Assembly (NCBI GenBank): GCA_944323435.1
Contig: CALUSN010000005.1
Location: 1-34,266 of the forward strand
From: Candidatus Gastranaerophilales bacterium
GTDB lineage: Bacteria; Cyanobacteriota; Vampirovibrionia; Gastranaerophilales; Gastranaerophilaceae
DNA: 34,266 nucleotides
Reading direction: 5' to 3'
Shown: piece after piece, positions 23,017 to 30,437 of the stretch
Layout of the letters: each line of letters starts with the position of its first letter
Numbering within the stretch: position 1 is the stretch's first letter
The notes under the pieces: generated by a model
Databases searched by the model: none
Told to the model about the DNA's origin: nothing
Seen by the model: the letters and a program-made list of their open reading frames with translations, nothing else
Program-made: the position numbers and the translations under genes

Positions 23017-24033
23017 ATGCTCGTCGTAATGAACAGCCACGCAACAGAAAAAGATATTCAGCGTGTAGCGTTATTTATAGAATCAAAAGGTTTTAAAACC
23101 CTTATATCACACGGAGAAGCCAGAACAGTCGTTCATGCTATAGGTGTAAAAGATGAAGTTGACCAGAGAGATTTTGAGCTTCTGCACGGTGTAGATGAAG
23201 TAATCAGACTGTCAACAAATTACAAACTTGCGGCCCGCGCAAGTCAGGGAAAAGATACTATTGTAGAGGTTAACGGAGTAAAATTCGGAGACAAATATAC
23301 AGGACTTATAGCCGGTCCTTGTACTATTGAATCATATGACCAGATGGATGAAACAGCGCAGGAGCTTGCGGAATCCAATGTAAAAATTATAAGAGGCGGA
23401 GCGTTTAAACCGAGAACAAGCCCTTACGCTTTTCAGGGGCTGGGTGAAGAAGGTTTGAAAATTATAAGAAGCGTTGCCGATAATCACGGTATGGCTGTAA
23501 CATCTGAAATTATGGAAGTTTCACAGTTGGAAATATTTGAAAAATACGTTGACATTTTGCAGGTTGGAGCAAGAAATATGCAAAATTTCAACCTTCTCAA
23601 AGAGCTTGGACATGCTCATAAACCGGTTATTCTCAAACGCGGTCTCTCTTCTACATATGAAGAGTGGCTTATGTCTGCCGAATACATTATGGCTGGAGGA
23701 AACAATCAGGTAATTCTCTGTGAAAGAGGTATAAGAACTTTTGAAAAATACACAAGAAATACGCTTGATTTAACTGCAATTCCGGTTATTAAAAAACTCA
23801 GCCATCTGCCTATTATTGTTGATCCTTCCCACGCAACAGGATTAAGAGATAAGGTTGAACCTATGTCAAGAGCCGCTGTTGCAGCGGGCTGCGACGGATT
23901 GATTATAGAAGTTCACTATGATCCGGACAGAGCTGTCTGTGACGGGGCACAATCACTTTATCCGTGGCAGTATGACCTTTTGTATAAGCAGATTAAACAA
24001 ATTGCGCCGATTGTCGGAAAAGAAATTATATAA
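23017..24033 (+). CDS. aroF: 3-deoxy-7-phosphoheptulonate (DAHP) synthase, type I-beta
   Basis: First enzyme of the shikimate pathway, joining phosphoenolpyruvate and erythrose-4-phosphate. Residues 1-70 form the ferredoxin-like regulatory domain found in the Thermotoga-type enzyme, which mediates feedback inhibition. Residues about 85-335 form the barrel with AGPC (metal-binding C102), RGGAFKPRTSPYAFQG, QVGARNMQNF, KRGLSST, DPSHATG and the closing EVHYDP block. Its length of 338 matches this subtype. It is monocistronic and ends two bases from the convergent gdx gene. Confidence 0.96.
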   Translation: MLVVMNSHATEKDIQRVALFIESKGFKTLISHGEARTVVHAIGVKDEVDQRDFELLHGVDEVIRLSTNYKLAARASQGKDTIVEVNGVKFGDKYTGLIAGPCTIESYDQMDETAQELAESNVKIIRGGAFKPRTSPYAFQGLGEEGLKIIRSVADNHGMAVTSEIMEVSQLEIFEKYVDILQVGARNMQNFNLLKELGHAHKPVILKRGLSSTYEEWLMSAEYIMAGGNNQVILCERGIRTFEKYTRNTLDLTAIPVIKKLSHLPIIVDPSHATGLRDKVEPMSRAAVAAGCDGLIIEVHYDPDRAVCDGAQSLYPWQYDLLYKQIKQIAPIVGKEII

Positions 24034-24035
24034 AA

Positions 24036-24353
24036 TTATTGTGTAAGCAGTTTTAGTCCTGTTATTCCGCTTATTATAAGCGCAATACATATTAATCGCA
24101 TTGCGGTTACAGGCTCTTCAAAAAGTATAATTCCGAAGAGCACTGTTCCTATAGTTCCTATTCCTGTCCAGATAGCGTATGCAGTTCCGAGCGGGAGGTT
24201 TTTGAGCGCAAGGGAGAGAAAATAAAAGCTCAAAATCATTCCTGCGACTGTCAAAACTGACGGTGCTATGCGCGTAAATCCATGGGTAAATTTCAATCCT
24301 ACTGCCCAGCTTATCTCAAACAATCCGGCAATTAATAAATAAATCCAGTGCAT
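24036..24353 (-). CDS. gdx: Guanidinium exporter Gdx (SugE-type SMR transporter)
   Basis: Small multidrug resistance protein of 105 residues with four membrane helices, working as a dimer that exchanges guanidinium for protons. The Gdx hallmarks are present in helix 1: AGLFEISWAVGLK with E13 and W16. The PLGTAYAIWTGIGT block is also present. The ATG at 24353 is chosen because AAAGGAG lies just upstream; a longer in-frame ORF would read backwards through the riboswitch. The guanidine-I riboswitch directly upstream confirms the substrate and distinguishes it from EmrE-like drug pumps. Confidence 0.95.
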   Translation of the reverse strand: MHWIYLLIAGLFEISWAVGLKFTHGFTRIAPSVLTVAGMILSFYFLSLALKNLPLGTAYAIWTGIGTIGTVLFGIILFEEPVTAMRLICIALIISGITGLKLLTQ

Positions 24354-24370
24354 ATTTCTCCTTTCTGCAT

Positions 24371-24480
24371 AAAAAAACCCGAAGATATTAATCTCCCGGG
24401 TTTTTATCCTTCCGTGTCCGCATTTTGCGGGTTTTCTCTCGGACCTGACCAATTAAATTTTATTGCGGAACCCTAGAAAA
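24371..24480 (-). promoter_or_regulatory. Guanidine-I (ykkC) riboswitch with terminator platform
   Basis: On the minus strand the conserved ykkC-I blocks occur in order: CTAGGGTTCCG, then GGTCAGGTCCGAGAGAAAAC, then ACACGG, GGATAAAA and CCCGGGAGA. The last block also forms the 5' side of a terminator hairpin, AACCCG...CGGGTT, followed by seven Ts (24371-24402). Guanidinium binding should hold the CCCGGGAGA strand in the aptamer, prevent the terminator, and turn on gdx, which begins 17 bases later. This is a standard ON switch, read directly from sequence. Confidence 0.95.
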
Positions 24481-24537
24481 CTTTTATATTCATTTTTATT
24501 CAATTTTACTGTATAAAATAAATATTTCAAGAACAAT

Positions 24538-25905
24538 TTATAAATTATTACTTAATAAATCAACTCCGCCCGCGGCTTTATAGAGACCTATTGCTGAAAT
24601 CAGTGTATTAATTTTGTTTGAAACTTCTTCTTGGCTTACCATCAAATATGCTTCTCTGGCGTATAAAACATCTAAATCGCTTGCCGCACCGATTGAATGT
24701 CTGTCATTCATAAGCGAAAAAGTTTGATTTTGAAGCTTTAAGCGCTTCACACTCTCGTTATAATTTTCTGATGTCTCATTATATGCAATAAGCCCCGTAT
24801 TTATTTCCTTTATCCCGTTAAGAATAGTCTTTTGATAACTGTTCAGTGCTTCCTGATATTCAAACTTCTTTAATTTCAAAAGTGCAGCCTTTCTTCCGCC
24901 CGAAAATAAATCCATTGACGGTAAAATTCCGGCATTAAAGAATTGAGACGCCGAATTAAAAAGCGAGTCAAAATGGTAAGCATTGAGACCGATTTGCCCG
25001 AAAATAATAAACTTTGGCAGAAATTCCCTTCTGGCAGCCTTAACATCAAATCCGATACGTCTTATATTTGCTTCTTCCTGCAAAAAGTCCGGTCTTTTTG
25101 TTACGGCTTCTGTTGTGAATTTATCCGGAATACCGGTTAAAACCGAAACATCTTTATAACTTCCTCTTTCAATATTTCCGCCTGATTCTGAAAGATAAAC
25201 AAGCATGCTGCTTATTAGTGTATCTCTGGTTTTTATATTTTTGTTTCTTTCTTCCCGCAGGTTTGTAAGCATTCTCTCCTCCGCAAGAAGTTCATTTATT
25301 GAACAAAGTCCGATTCCGTATTTGTCAGAAATTTTTGAAACTATATCTTCCTGCGCTTTTATTAAATCTTCCTGAATCCTCAAAAATTCATCGGCTTTAA
25401 TAAGGTTAAAATAATCAGCAGCAAAATCGGAAGTCAGGGCAATATAAGTTGCACGCTCCGCCTGCTTAACAATTTCAAGCTGTTCTTTTACGCTTTTTGT
25501 CCTGAGTCTGTTTGTTCCCCAGATATCAACTTCATATCCTGCAGTAAGCGGCAGATAATAGTTATATTGGGAATAATTAGGAATACTCATGTTTCCGTAC
25601 TGCTTGCGCGCACCTCTTATATCCCTTGATAATTCACCGGAAAACGATATTTGCGGAAGTTCGTTCGCGAATTGCATTTTTACAAGCTGCTCGTTTTCTT
25701 TTACTTTTAGTGCTGCATTTTTCAGGTCATAATTCTTTTCATAAAGTTTTAGAAGATTATTGTTTAAATTTTCATCATTAAACTTTTTCCACCATTCAAG
25801 GTTCATATATTCAATATTATTTTGAACATTGTCCTGCTTTTTTGCAAAAGACGGTGCAGCAATGACTGCACATAATATTAAGGCTAATATAAAAATTTTT
25901 TTCAT
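24538..25905 (-). CDS. TolC/NodT-family outer-membrane efflux protein
   Basis: 455 residues: a signal peptide (MKKIFILALILCAVIAAPSFA), then the two repeated halves of the outer-membrane efflux protein family. Hallmarks include the WWKKFND motif near 38, typical of NodT/OprM proteins, and RPDFLQEEANIRRIGFDVKAARREFLPKF in the middle. It would form the outer-membrane tunnel of a tripartite efflux or type I secretion system. No adaptor or pump gene is adjacent. The ribosome site (AAGGG) is weak and abuts a 42-bp palindrome, with a leader ORF upstream, so translation is probably regulated. Confidence 0.93.
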   Translation of the reverse strand: MKKIFILALILCAVIAAPSFAKKQDNVQNNIEYMNLEWWKKFNDENLNNNLLKLYEKNYDLKNAALKVKENEQLVKMQFANELPQISFSGELSRDIRGARKQYGNMSIPNYSQYNYYLPLTAGYEVDIWGTNRLRTKSVKEQLEIVKQAERATYIALTSDFAADYFNLIKADEFLRIQEDLIKAQEDIVSKISDKYGIGLCSINELLAEERMLTNLREERNKNIKTRDTLISSMLVYLSESGGNIERGSYKDVSVLTGIPDKFTTEAVTKRPDFLQEEANIRRIGFDVKAARREFLPKFIIFGQIGLNAYHFDSLFNSASQFFNAGILPSMDLFSGGRKAALLKLKKFEYQEALNSYQKTILNGIKEINTGLIAYNETSENYNESVKRLKLQNQTFSLMNDRHSIGAASDLDVLYAREAYLMVSQEEVSNKINTLISAIGLYKAAGGVDLLSNNL

Positions 25906-26002
25906 AAAGACTACCCTTTAAATCCCTTGTGCTATAATTATAGCACAAGGGATTTAAAAAGGTTGGATTTTCAGCCCAACAATAACAACTATTTAAATAC
26001 AT
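25817..26002 (-). CDS. Candidate leader ORF overlapping the TolC-like gene
   Basis: A 61-codon frame starts at ATG 26002 behind a perfect GGAGGAGG ribosome site with ideal spacing. It reads through two hairpins and out of frame into the first 89 bases of the TolC-like gene. The product is Cys-rich (MYLNSCYCWAENP...) and resembles nothing known to me. I read it as a leader peptide whose translation controls the palindrome in front of the downstream gene, not as a protein with its own function. Confidence 0.4.
   Translation of the reverse strand: MYLNSCYCWAENPTFLNPLCYNYSTRDLKGSLYEKNFYISLNIMCSHCCTVFCKKAGQCSK
25917..25958. promoter_or_regulatory. 42-bp perfect palindrome in the TolC-gene leader
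   Basis: Two 21-base arms are exact inverse complements, centred on GCTATAATTATAGC. The palindrome ends 12 bases before the TolC-gene ATG at 25905 and touches its AAGGG ribosome site. In RNA it would form a hairpin of about 19 bp. A second small hairpin GTTGG...CCAAC followed on the minus strand by CTTTTT lies just upstream (25956-25980). It could be a regulator site on DNA or a translational switch in RNA. Confidence 0.7.
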
Positions 26003-26056
26003 TTACCCTCCTCCGGCTATGACGCACAACTTATAAACACAGTTTATTTTCTTTTA

Positions 26057-26065
26057 TGTTAAAAT
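26057..26065 (+). promoter_or_regulatory. Extended -10 promoter of the NhaD/ArsB gene
   Basis: TGTTAAAAT on the plus strand, 24 bases before the ATG at 26090, with an AAAGGAG ribosome site between. No clear -35 is seen, which is usual for extended -10 promoters. Confidence 0.45.
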
Positions 26066-26089
26066 TTTTATGTAAAGGAGAGAAAAGAT

Positions 26090-27418
26090 ATGGAATTCAT
26101 TCACAATTTTGTCGCGGCGCACAATGTGATGATATCTGCCGGATTATTAATCCTTGCGTATATCTTTATCGCAACGGAAAAAATCCCTAAGGTTACAATC
26201 GCACTTCTGGGCGCAGCAATCACTATTATTTTAGGGCTTGTAAGCCAGACAAGAGTTCTGGAAGGCGGAGCTTTAAACCCGATTTATTTTGTACAGTATG
26301 TTGATTTTAACGTAATCTTCCTTCTGGTTTCCATGATGATTATTGTTAATATCACTACAAGAAGCGGTATTTTTAGCTTTTTAGCTAATGAACTTTTGAA
26401 AATGACAAAAGGTCATCCGGTAATTATCCTTGCAGCACTCGGTATTTTTACCGCTGTAGTAAGTGCTTTTCTGGATAACGTAACAACGGTTATTCTTATT
26501 ATGCCTATTACTTTTGCTATTGCAAACAAACTGGATATTGATCCGATACCTTATTTACTTACAGAAGTTTTTGCTTCCAATATCGGCGGTACTGCAACAC
26601 TTATCGGCGATCCGCCTAACATTATTATCGGAAGCGCTGCAGGCTTCTCATTTATGGATTTTGTAAACAACTTAACTCTTGTTGTTGCAATAATTCTCAT
26701 TGCTGTAATTTTAGTTATGATGTTATTTTTCAAAAAGAAATTACAGACCACTCCTGAAAAAATGAAAGAAGCAGCAAGTATTGACAACTCAAATACAATC
26801 ACTGACAAAGTTCACATGGTTCGTTCTCTGATTGTTTTAGGTCTTGTTATTCTCGGTTTTGTAACACACGACCAGACACATATTGAAACAAGTGTTGCCG
26901 CAATGCTCGGCGCAAGCGTTCTGTTGTTGTTTGAAAAACCGACCGATATTTTGCGTGATGTTGAATGGAATACAATTTTCTTCTTCGTCGGCTTATTCAT
27001 TATAATCGGCGGGGTTGAAGCTTCAGGCGGTATCAGATTGCTGGCAGAATGGATATTGAAAATTACCCAGGGCTCTCAGGAAGCTGCTTCTATGCTTATT
27101 CTCTGGGCTTCCGGTATTATTTCAGGTATCATTGATAATATTCCTTATACCGCAACAATGTCACCTATGCTTGTTGAAATTGAAAAAACAATGGGTGCAG
27201 ATTATACTTATCCGCTCTGGTGGTGCTTGTCTTTAGGCGCATGCTTAGGCGGAAACATGACAATGATTGGTGCGGCTGCAAACGTTATTGTTTCAGAAAC
27301 CTCTGCAAAACACGGACATCCGATGTTTTTCATGAGATTTATGAAATACGGGGTAATCGTTGTAGCTATTTCACTTATAATAAGTTCAATTTATATTAAT
27401 GTAAAATATTTACATTAG
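26090..27418 (+). CDS. NhaD/ArsB-family ion transporter
   Basis: 442 residues with about eleven membrane helices, ion transporter (IT) superfamily. The two re-entrant signature regions are FLDNVTTVILIMPI in the first half and IIDNIPYTATMSP in the second. GGTATLIGDPPNIIIG and GGNMTMIGAAANVIVS each follow one of them. The family includes Na+/H+ antiporter NhaD, ArsB arsenite pumps and the mammalian P protein. With no arsenic genes nearby, a sodium/proton or organic anion role is likelier. It is monocistronic and ends at a very strong terminator. Confidence 0.9.
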   Translation: MEFIHNFVAAHNVMISAGLLILAYIFIATEKIPKVTIALLGAAITIILGLVSQTRVLEGGALNPIYFVQYVDFNVIFLLVSMMIIVNITTRSGIFSFLANELLKMTKGHPVIILAALGIFTAVVSAFLDNVTTVILIMPITFAIANKLDIDPIPYLLTEVFASNIGGTATLIGDPPNIIIGSAAGFSFMDFVNNLTLVVAIILIAVILVMMLFFKKKLQTTPEKMKEAASIDNSNTITDKVHMVRSLIVLGLVILGFVTHDQTHIETSVAAMLGASVLLLFEKPTDILRDVEWNTIFFFVGLFIIIGGVEASGGIRLLAEWILKITQGSQEAASMLILWASGIISGIIDNIPYTATMSPMLVEIEKTMGADYTYPLWWCLSLGACLGGNMTMIGAAANVIVSETSAKHGHPMFFMRFMKYGVIVVAISLIISSIYINVKYLH

Positions 27419-27441
27419 TAAATAAAGGGCTTTAACAGAAC

Positions 27442-27479
27442 AAAGTGGGGCGCGGTTTTCAACCGCGCCCCACTTTTTA
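27442..27479. terminator. Strong bidirectional terminator
   Basis: AAAGTGGGGCGCGGTT and its perfect inverse form a 16-bp stem around TTC, followed by TT on the plus strand. It ends the NhaD/ArsB gene and probably also the convergent zf-TFIIB gene, whose stop is at 27490. Confidence 0.9.
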
Positions 27480-27489
27480 ATTTACCATT

Positions 27490-27978
27490 CTATTTAAGTA
27501 ACAAATTTGTTATAAAATTCTGAAACCCGAGCCGGTCTCTTGAAGGGGTACCGGAAAGTTTTGGCATAGAAGCTTCCACTTTTTTGAGCGCATTATTTAC
27601 AATTTCCTCACCATCTTTATTTCTCAGTTCTCTTAGCTTTGATAGTTCGCCGTTATCAAGGAAAGTCGCACCGCATAGATTGCAGGAATCTATTTCAACT
27701 TCTGTTTCAGACCCTAATTTAACCATTGGAACTTTACATAAAGGACAAATTCTTTTTGCACTTGTGTCAACTTTTTCAAACTCTTTGTTCTTGATTGCTT
27801 CAAGAATTTTTTCGATATTATCCTCCGGCCCGTCAACTTTTTGAAGCTCTCTGTTATCAAAAAACATGCCGCCGCAGCCGTCGAGACAAATATCCACCTC
27901 TATACCTGCTTCCGGAAGTAAAATTTTTGTCATTTCTTTTCCGCATGCCGGGCACGTAATTGTTGTTTTGTTATCCAT
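27490..27978 (-). CDS. Double zf-TFIIB zinc-ribbon protein
   Basis: 162 residues with two zinc-ribbon modules: C9-x2-C12 with C31 and C35, and C78-x2-C81 with C99 and C102. Each is followed by a GxxFLDxxEL-type block (GGMFFDNREL, GATFLDNGEL) characteristic of bacterial zf-TFIIB proteins. The C-terminal part is helical. Function is unknown; members are small soluble zinc proteins, sometimes fused to membrane or protease domains. The start has AAAGGAG upstream. It has no close partner gene. Confidence 0.85.
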   Translation of the reverse strand: MDNKTTITCPACGKEMTKILLPEAGIEVDICLDGCGGMFFDNRELQKVDGPEDNIEKILEAIKNKEFEKVDTSAKRICPLCKVPMVKLGSETEVEIDSCNLCGATFLDNGELSKLRELRNKDGEEIVNNALKKVEASMPKLSGTPSRDRLGFQNFITNLLLK

Positions 27979-28026
27979 AAAATCTCCTTTCTTATGTGTT
28001 CAATAGTAGTGAGTAAAATTTATTTC

Positions 28027-28104
28027 TGGGGGTAAATGTTTGGGCTGGTAAGTAAAGCTACCGGTTTGGCGTCATTGCGAGACCCGTAAGGGTCGTGGCA
28101 ATCC
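28027..28104. repeat. Dispersed repeat, modules A and B joined
   Basis: GGGGGTAAATGTTTGGGCTGG...TTTGGCGTCATTGCGAG matches the 52-bp module at 681-822. It runs directly into a B-type element with an inner hairpin GACCCGTAAGGGTC and the ending GGCAATCC. The module order is the same as at 681-927. Confidence 0.7.
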
Positions 28105-28163
28105 TGCAGGTTATTGTTGGTTTCACCCAATCTACATTTCCGGTATTGAGACTTACCAATGTG

Positions 28164-28253
28164 CTGTCATTGCGAGAAAATCTTTGATTTTCGTGGCAAT
28201 CCATTTTAATATCAGCCCCTCTCCCTAACCCTCTCCCACAAAGGGGCGAGGGG
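28164..28253. repeat. Second B-type repeat followed by a CCCTCTCCC/GGGGCGAGGGG hairpin repeat
   Basis: TGTCATTGCGAGAAAATC...GATTTTCGTGGCAATCC (28165-28202) is nearly identical to the element at 824-860. It is followed at 28216-28253 by a C-rich/G-rich hairpin repeat related to the one at 13521-13555. Together these repeats fill the 340-base gap between the zf-TFIIB and leuD genes. No gene is supported there. Confidence 0.7.
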
Positions 28254-28318
28254 ATTTGCGTGCTGTCACCCATTTGGCGTGATACAAGTTTGTATCAGAC
28301 CCGTCAACACCATTACAT

Positions 28319-28813
28319 CTAGCCAAGGACTAAATCACCGTGTTTTTTAATGTGTTCAATAAGCCCGCCATCCTCTAAGAGTTTAATCATTACATCAGGA
28401 AGCGGTTCAATTGTCGTAATTGTACCCTTGGTCAAATTCTTTAAAGTTCCGGCTTTAATATCTAAATCCAACTCATCTCCGGCATCAATTCCGTCTGTGT
28501 CGCATTCGATTGCCAGAAGTCCGATATTAATTGCGTTTCTGTAAAAAATTCTTGCAAAAGATTTAGCAATTACGGCACCGACTCCGGCAATTTTAATAAT
28601 CTGCGGAGCGTGTTCTCTTGAAGAACCCAGTCCAAAGTTGTTTCCGGCAACGACAAAGTCGCCTTTTTTCATATTTTTTGCAAAATTTTCATCTGCGTCT
28701 TCAAGAACATGTTTTGCAAACTCCTGCAAATCCGAGCGAAGGTGGAATAACCTGCCCGGAGCAATATGGTCAGTTGAAATGTTGTCACCGAATTTAAATG
28801 CTTTTCCTCTCAT
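28319..28813 (-). CDS. leuD: 3-isopropylmalate dehydratase small subunit
   Basis: Aconitase swivel-domain subunit of 164 residues, the short LeuD/HacB-type form. Signatures are the GDNISTDHIAPG start, the GNNFGLGSSREHAP loop that contacts the substrate, and SFARIFYRNAINIG. With LeuC it isomerises 2- and 3-isopropylmalate in leucine biosynthesis; related small subunits serve homoaconitase or methylmalate enzymes. No leuC lies in the window. It follows dnaN by 11 bases, an unusual partner, so it is probably co-transcribed with the sliding clamp. Confidence 0.9.
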   Translation of the reverse strand: MRGKAFKFGDNISTDHIAPGRLFHLRSDLQEFAKHVLEDADENFAKNMKKGDFVVAGNNFGLGSSREHAPQIIKIAGVGAVIAKSFARIFYRNAINIGLLAIECDTDGIDAGDELDLDIKAGTLKNLTKGTITTIEPLPDVMIKLLEDGGLIEHIKKHGDLVLG

Positions 28814-28824
28814 ACCAACACCTT

Positions 28825-29946
28825 CTATCCTCTCAGTTGAACCGGCATTACAAGATACAGGTAATCTTCATCTGATACAGGTTCAAATATTGTTGCCGAA
28901 AGCGATGAATTCAGATTAATTTTTATATCTTCGGACTCGGCTATTTTCAAAAATTCCAGAATAAATTTATAGTTAAAAGCAATAGCAAGCGGTTCGCTTG
29001 TATACTTAATATCGATTTCATCCTGAGAATTCCCCGCATCGGGAGAGTCGCCGGAAAGTTTTAATGTATTATCCGCAAATTCAAACTTAACAATACTGTT
29101 TTTTTCGTTAACCATAACTGCAACTCTTTCAAGTGCGGAAATAAGATCATTTTTCTTAACCAGCGCTTCTTTCGGAAAACTTTGCGGAATCAGCTGATTA
29201 TATTTCGGGAACTGACCGTGCATTAATCTGGTCACAATCTTTGTTTTATCAATTGTGATTACAATTTTCTTCATTTCTTTACAAATTTTTATTGTATCAG
29301 CTTCTGCAATAAGTGATATTTTTGAAAGTTCAGAAAGAACCTTTGAAGAAATCAGCATTTCAAACGGATTACCCTCATCGGTAGAGTTATTTTTTACAAC
29401 TTCTCTGACTCTTGCAAGTCTGTTTCCGTCAGTTGCAGCCATTTCCAGAATATTTTTATTGACTTCGCATACAACACCTGACAAAAGATTATTAGTTTCA
29501 TATCCCGCTGCCGCTGAGACGACTTCTCTTATAGCCTTTGTAAAAGGACGTGTTTCTATTTCCATACAGTCGGTTTCTGCAATATTTTCTTCAACCTGCG
29601 GAAACTCATTTGCTGAAATACCTATAATATCAAATTTAGAATTTTTGCAGGTAATTGTTGCAGTAGAACCGTTCACTTCAAGATTAATTAACTCATCATT
29701 CAATCTTGATAATATTTCTCCGAGTTTTTTTGCCGGAAGTGTAAATCGGCCTTCTGTCTCAACATTAGCATTAATAAGGGTGATAATTGAAAGGTCAAAA
29801 TCCGTTGCAGTCAACTTTATTTGATTAGAACCGGATGTCTCTATGAGAACATTAGCAAGAACCGGCTGTAACCCTTTAACAACGGTTGCTCTTTCTACAA
29901 TTCTTATACCGTTTAATAAATCGTCTTTATTTGCAACAAACTTCAT
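28825..29946 (-). CDS. dnaN: DNA polymerase III sliding clamp (beta subunit)
   Basis: 373 residues arranged as three similar clamp domains, ending YLYLVMPVQLRG, the typical beta-clamp C-terminus (MPVQLR). The clamp is a ring that tethers DNA polymerase to DNA. The ATG at 29946 is chosen: GGGGGTG lies a few bases upstream, and an in-frame TTG (29961) precedes that site. A promoter with TTGTAA, N17 and TAAAAT lies at 29982-30010. dnaA is not beside it, and leuD follows instead, so the usual dnaA-dnaN origin context is absent here. Confidence 0.97.
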   Translation of the reverse strand: MKFVANKDDLLNGIRIVERATVVKGLQPVLANVLIETSGSNQIKLTATDFDLSIITLINANVETEGRFTLPAKKLGEILSRLNDELINLEVNGSTATITCKNSKFDIIGISANEFPQVEENIAETDCMEIETRPFTKAIREVVSAAAGYETNNLLSGVVCEVNKNILEMAATDGNRLARVREVVKNNSTDEGNPFEMLISSKVLSELSKISLIAEADTIKICKEMKKIVITIDKTKIVTRLMHGQFPKYNQLIPQSFPKEALVKKNDLISALERVAVMVNEKNSIVKFEFADNTLKLSGDSPDAGNSQDEIDIKYTSEPLAIAFNYKFILEFLKIAESEDIKINLNSSLSATIFEPVSDEDYLYLVMPVQLRG

Positions 29947-29981
29947 ATTATACACCCCCAAAAAACTCTTTTCACCTGCTA

Positions 29982-30010
29982 ATTTTAATATAAAAGTGAT
30001 TTATTTACAA
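29982..30010 (-). promoter_or_regulatory. Promoter for dnaN-leuD
   Basis: TTGTAA, seventeen bases, TAAAAT on the minus strand, 35 bases before the dnaN ATG. -35 matches four of six and -10 five of six positions. Confidence 0.5.
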
Positions 30011-30095
30011 TATAGTATTTGACTTTGCGGAGTTTTACATTAAATATTCATCAAAGAGACAATGTAAATATTTGTAACAAAAACACGCCAACCCC

Positions 30096-30122
30096 TAAAG
30101 TTTTAAAAAAAAATGCCGATAT
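30096..30122 (+). promoter_or_regulatory. Sigma-28 (FliA) flagellar promoter
   Basis: TAAAGTTT, eleven bases, GCCGATAT on the plus strand. The -35 half is identical to the enteric FliA consensus, the spacing is exact, and the -10 half matches seven of eight positions. It lies 49 bases before the ATG at 30172. This is the clearest flagellar late-gene promoter in the window. Confidence 0.85.
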
Positions 30123-30171
30123 AAAAAACATAAGCTGTTCAGAGAATTATTTAGGAAAGGATTAACAGTAT

Positions 30172-30327
30172 ATGCGTATCGAAAATGAAATGTTATCAAG
30201 ATTTAACAAAACGGAGGACAAGTCAATGAATAATTTTGAAATGTCGTTATCACAGGAACTGGATTTTTTCTTTGATAATGTAATGGATACAGTTGTAGAC
30301 TATTTTAAAGAAGAAATAAAGGTTTAA
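30172..30327 (+). CDS. Tiny flagellar-regulon protein, unknown
   Basis: A 51-residue acidic, probably helical protein that starts MRIENEMLSRFNKTEDK and ends VVDYFKEEIKV. Two starts are possible: ATG 30172 with AAAGGA ten bases upstream, or ATG 30226 with the stronger GGAGGA, giving 33 residues (MNNFEMSLSQ...). It has a sigma-28 promoter before it and an intrinsic terminator behind it, so it is a complete one-gene unit of the late flagellar set. The size and charge would suit a small chaperone, an anti-sigma-like partner or a chemotaxis accessory, but I cannot assign it. FlgM is longer and no FlgM motif is visible. Confidence 0.7.
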   Translation: MRIENEMLSRFNKTEDKSMNNFEMSLSQELDFFFDNVMDTVVDYFKEEIKV

Positions 30328-30392
30328 TACCCCGCTATACACATTAAGACTCAAAAATACACATACCCTGTCGGCAAAATCCGGCAATTGCT

Positions 30393-30421
30393 AACGGTTT
30401 GATTAATTTCAAACCGTTTTT
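30393..30421 (+). terminator. Terminator of the sigma-28 small gene
   Basis: AACGGTTTGA-TTAATT-TCAAACCGTT, a perfect 10-bp stem, followed by TTT on the plus strand. It lies 66 bases after the small gene and 17 bases from the convergent GH57 stop, and may serve both. Confidence 0.8.
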
Positions 30422-30437
30422 CGTATATCAAACACAT

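Noticed and set aside
28058-28273. Open frame of about 71 codons on the minus strand
   Set aside because: It lies entirely in dispersed repeats, has no ribosome site, and its product is repeat-derived sequence.
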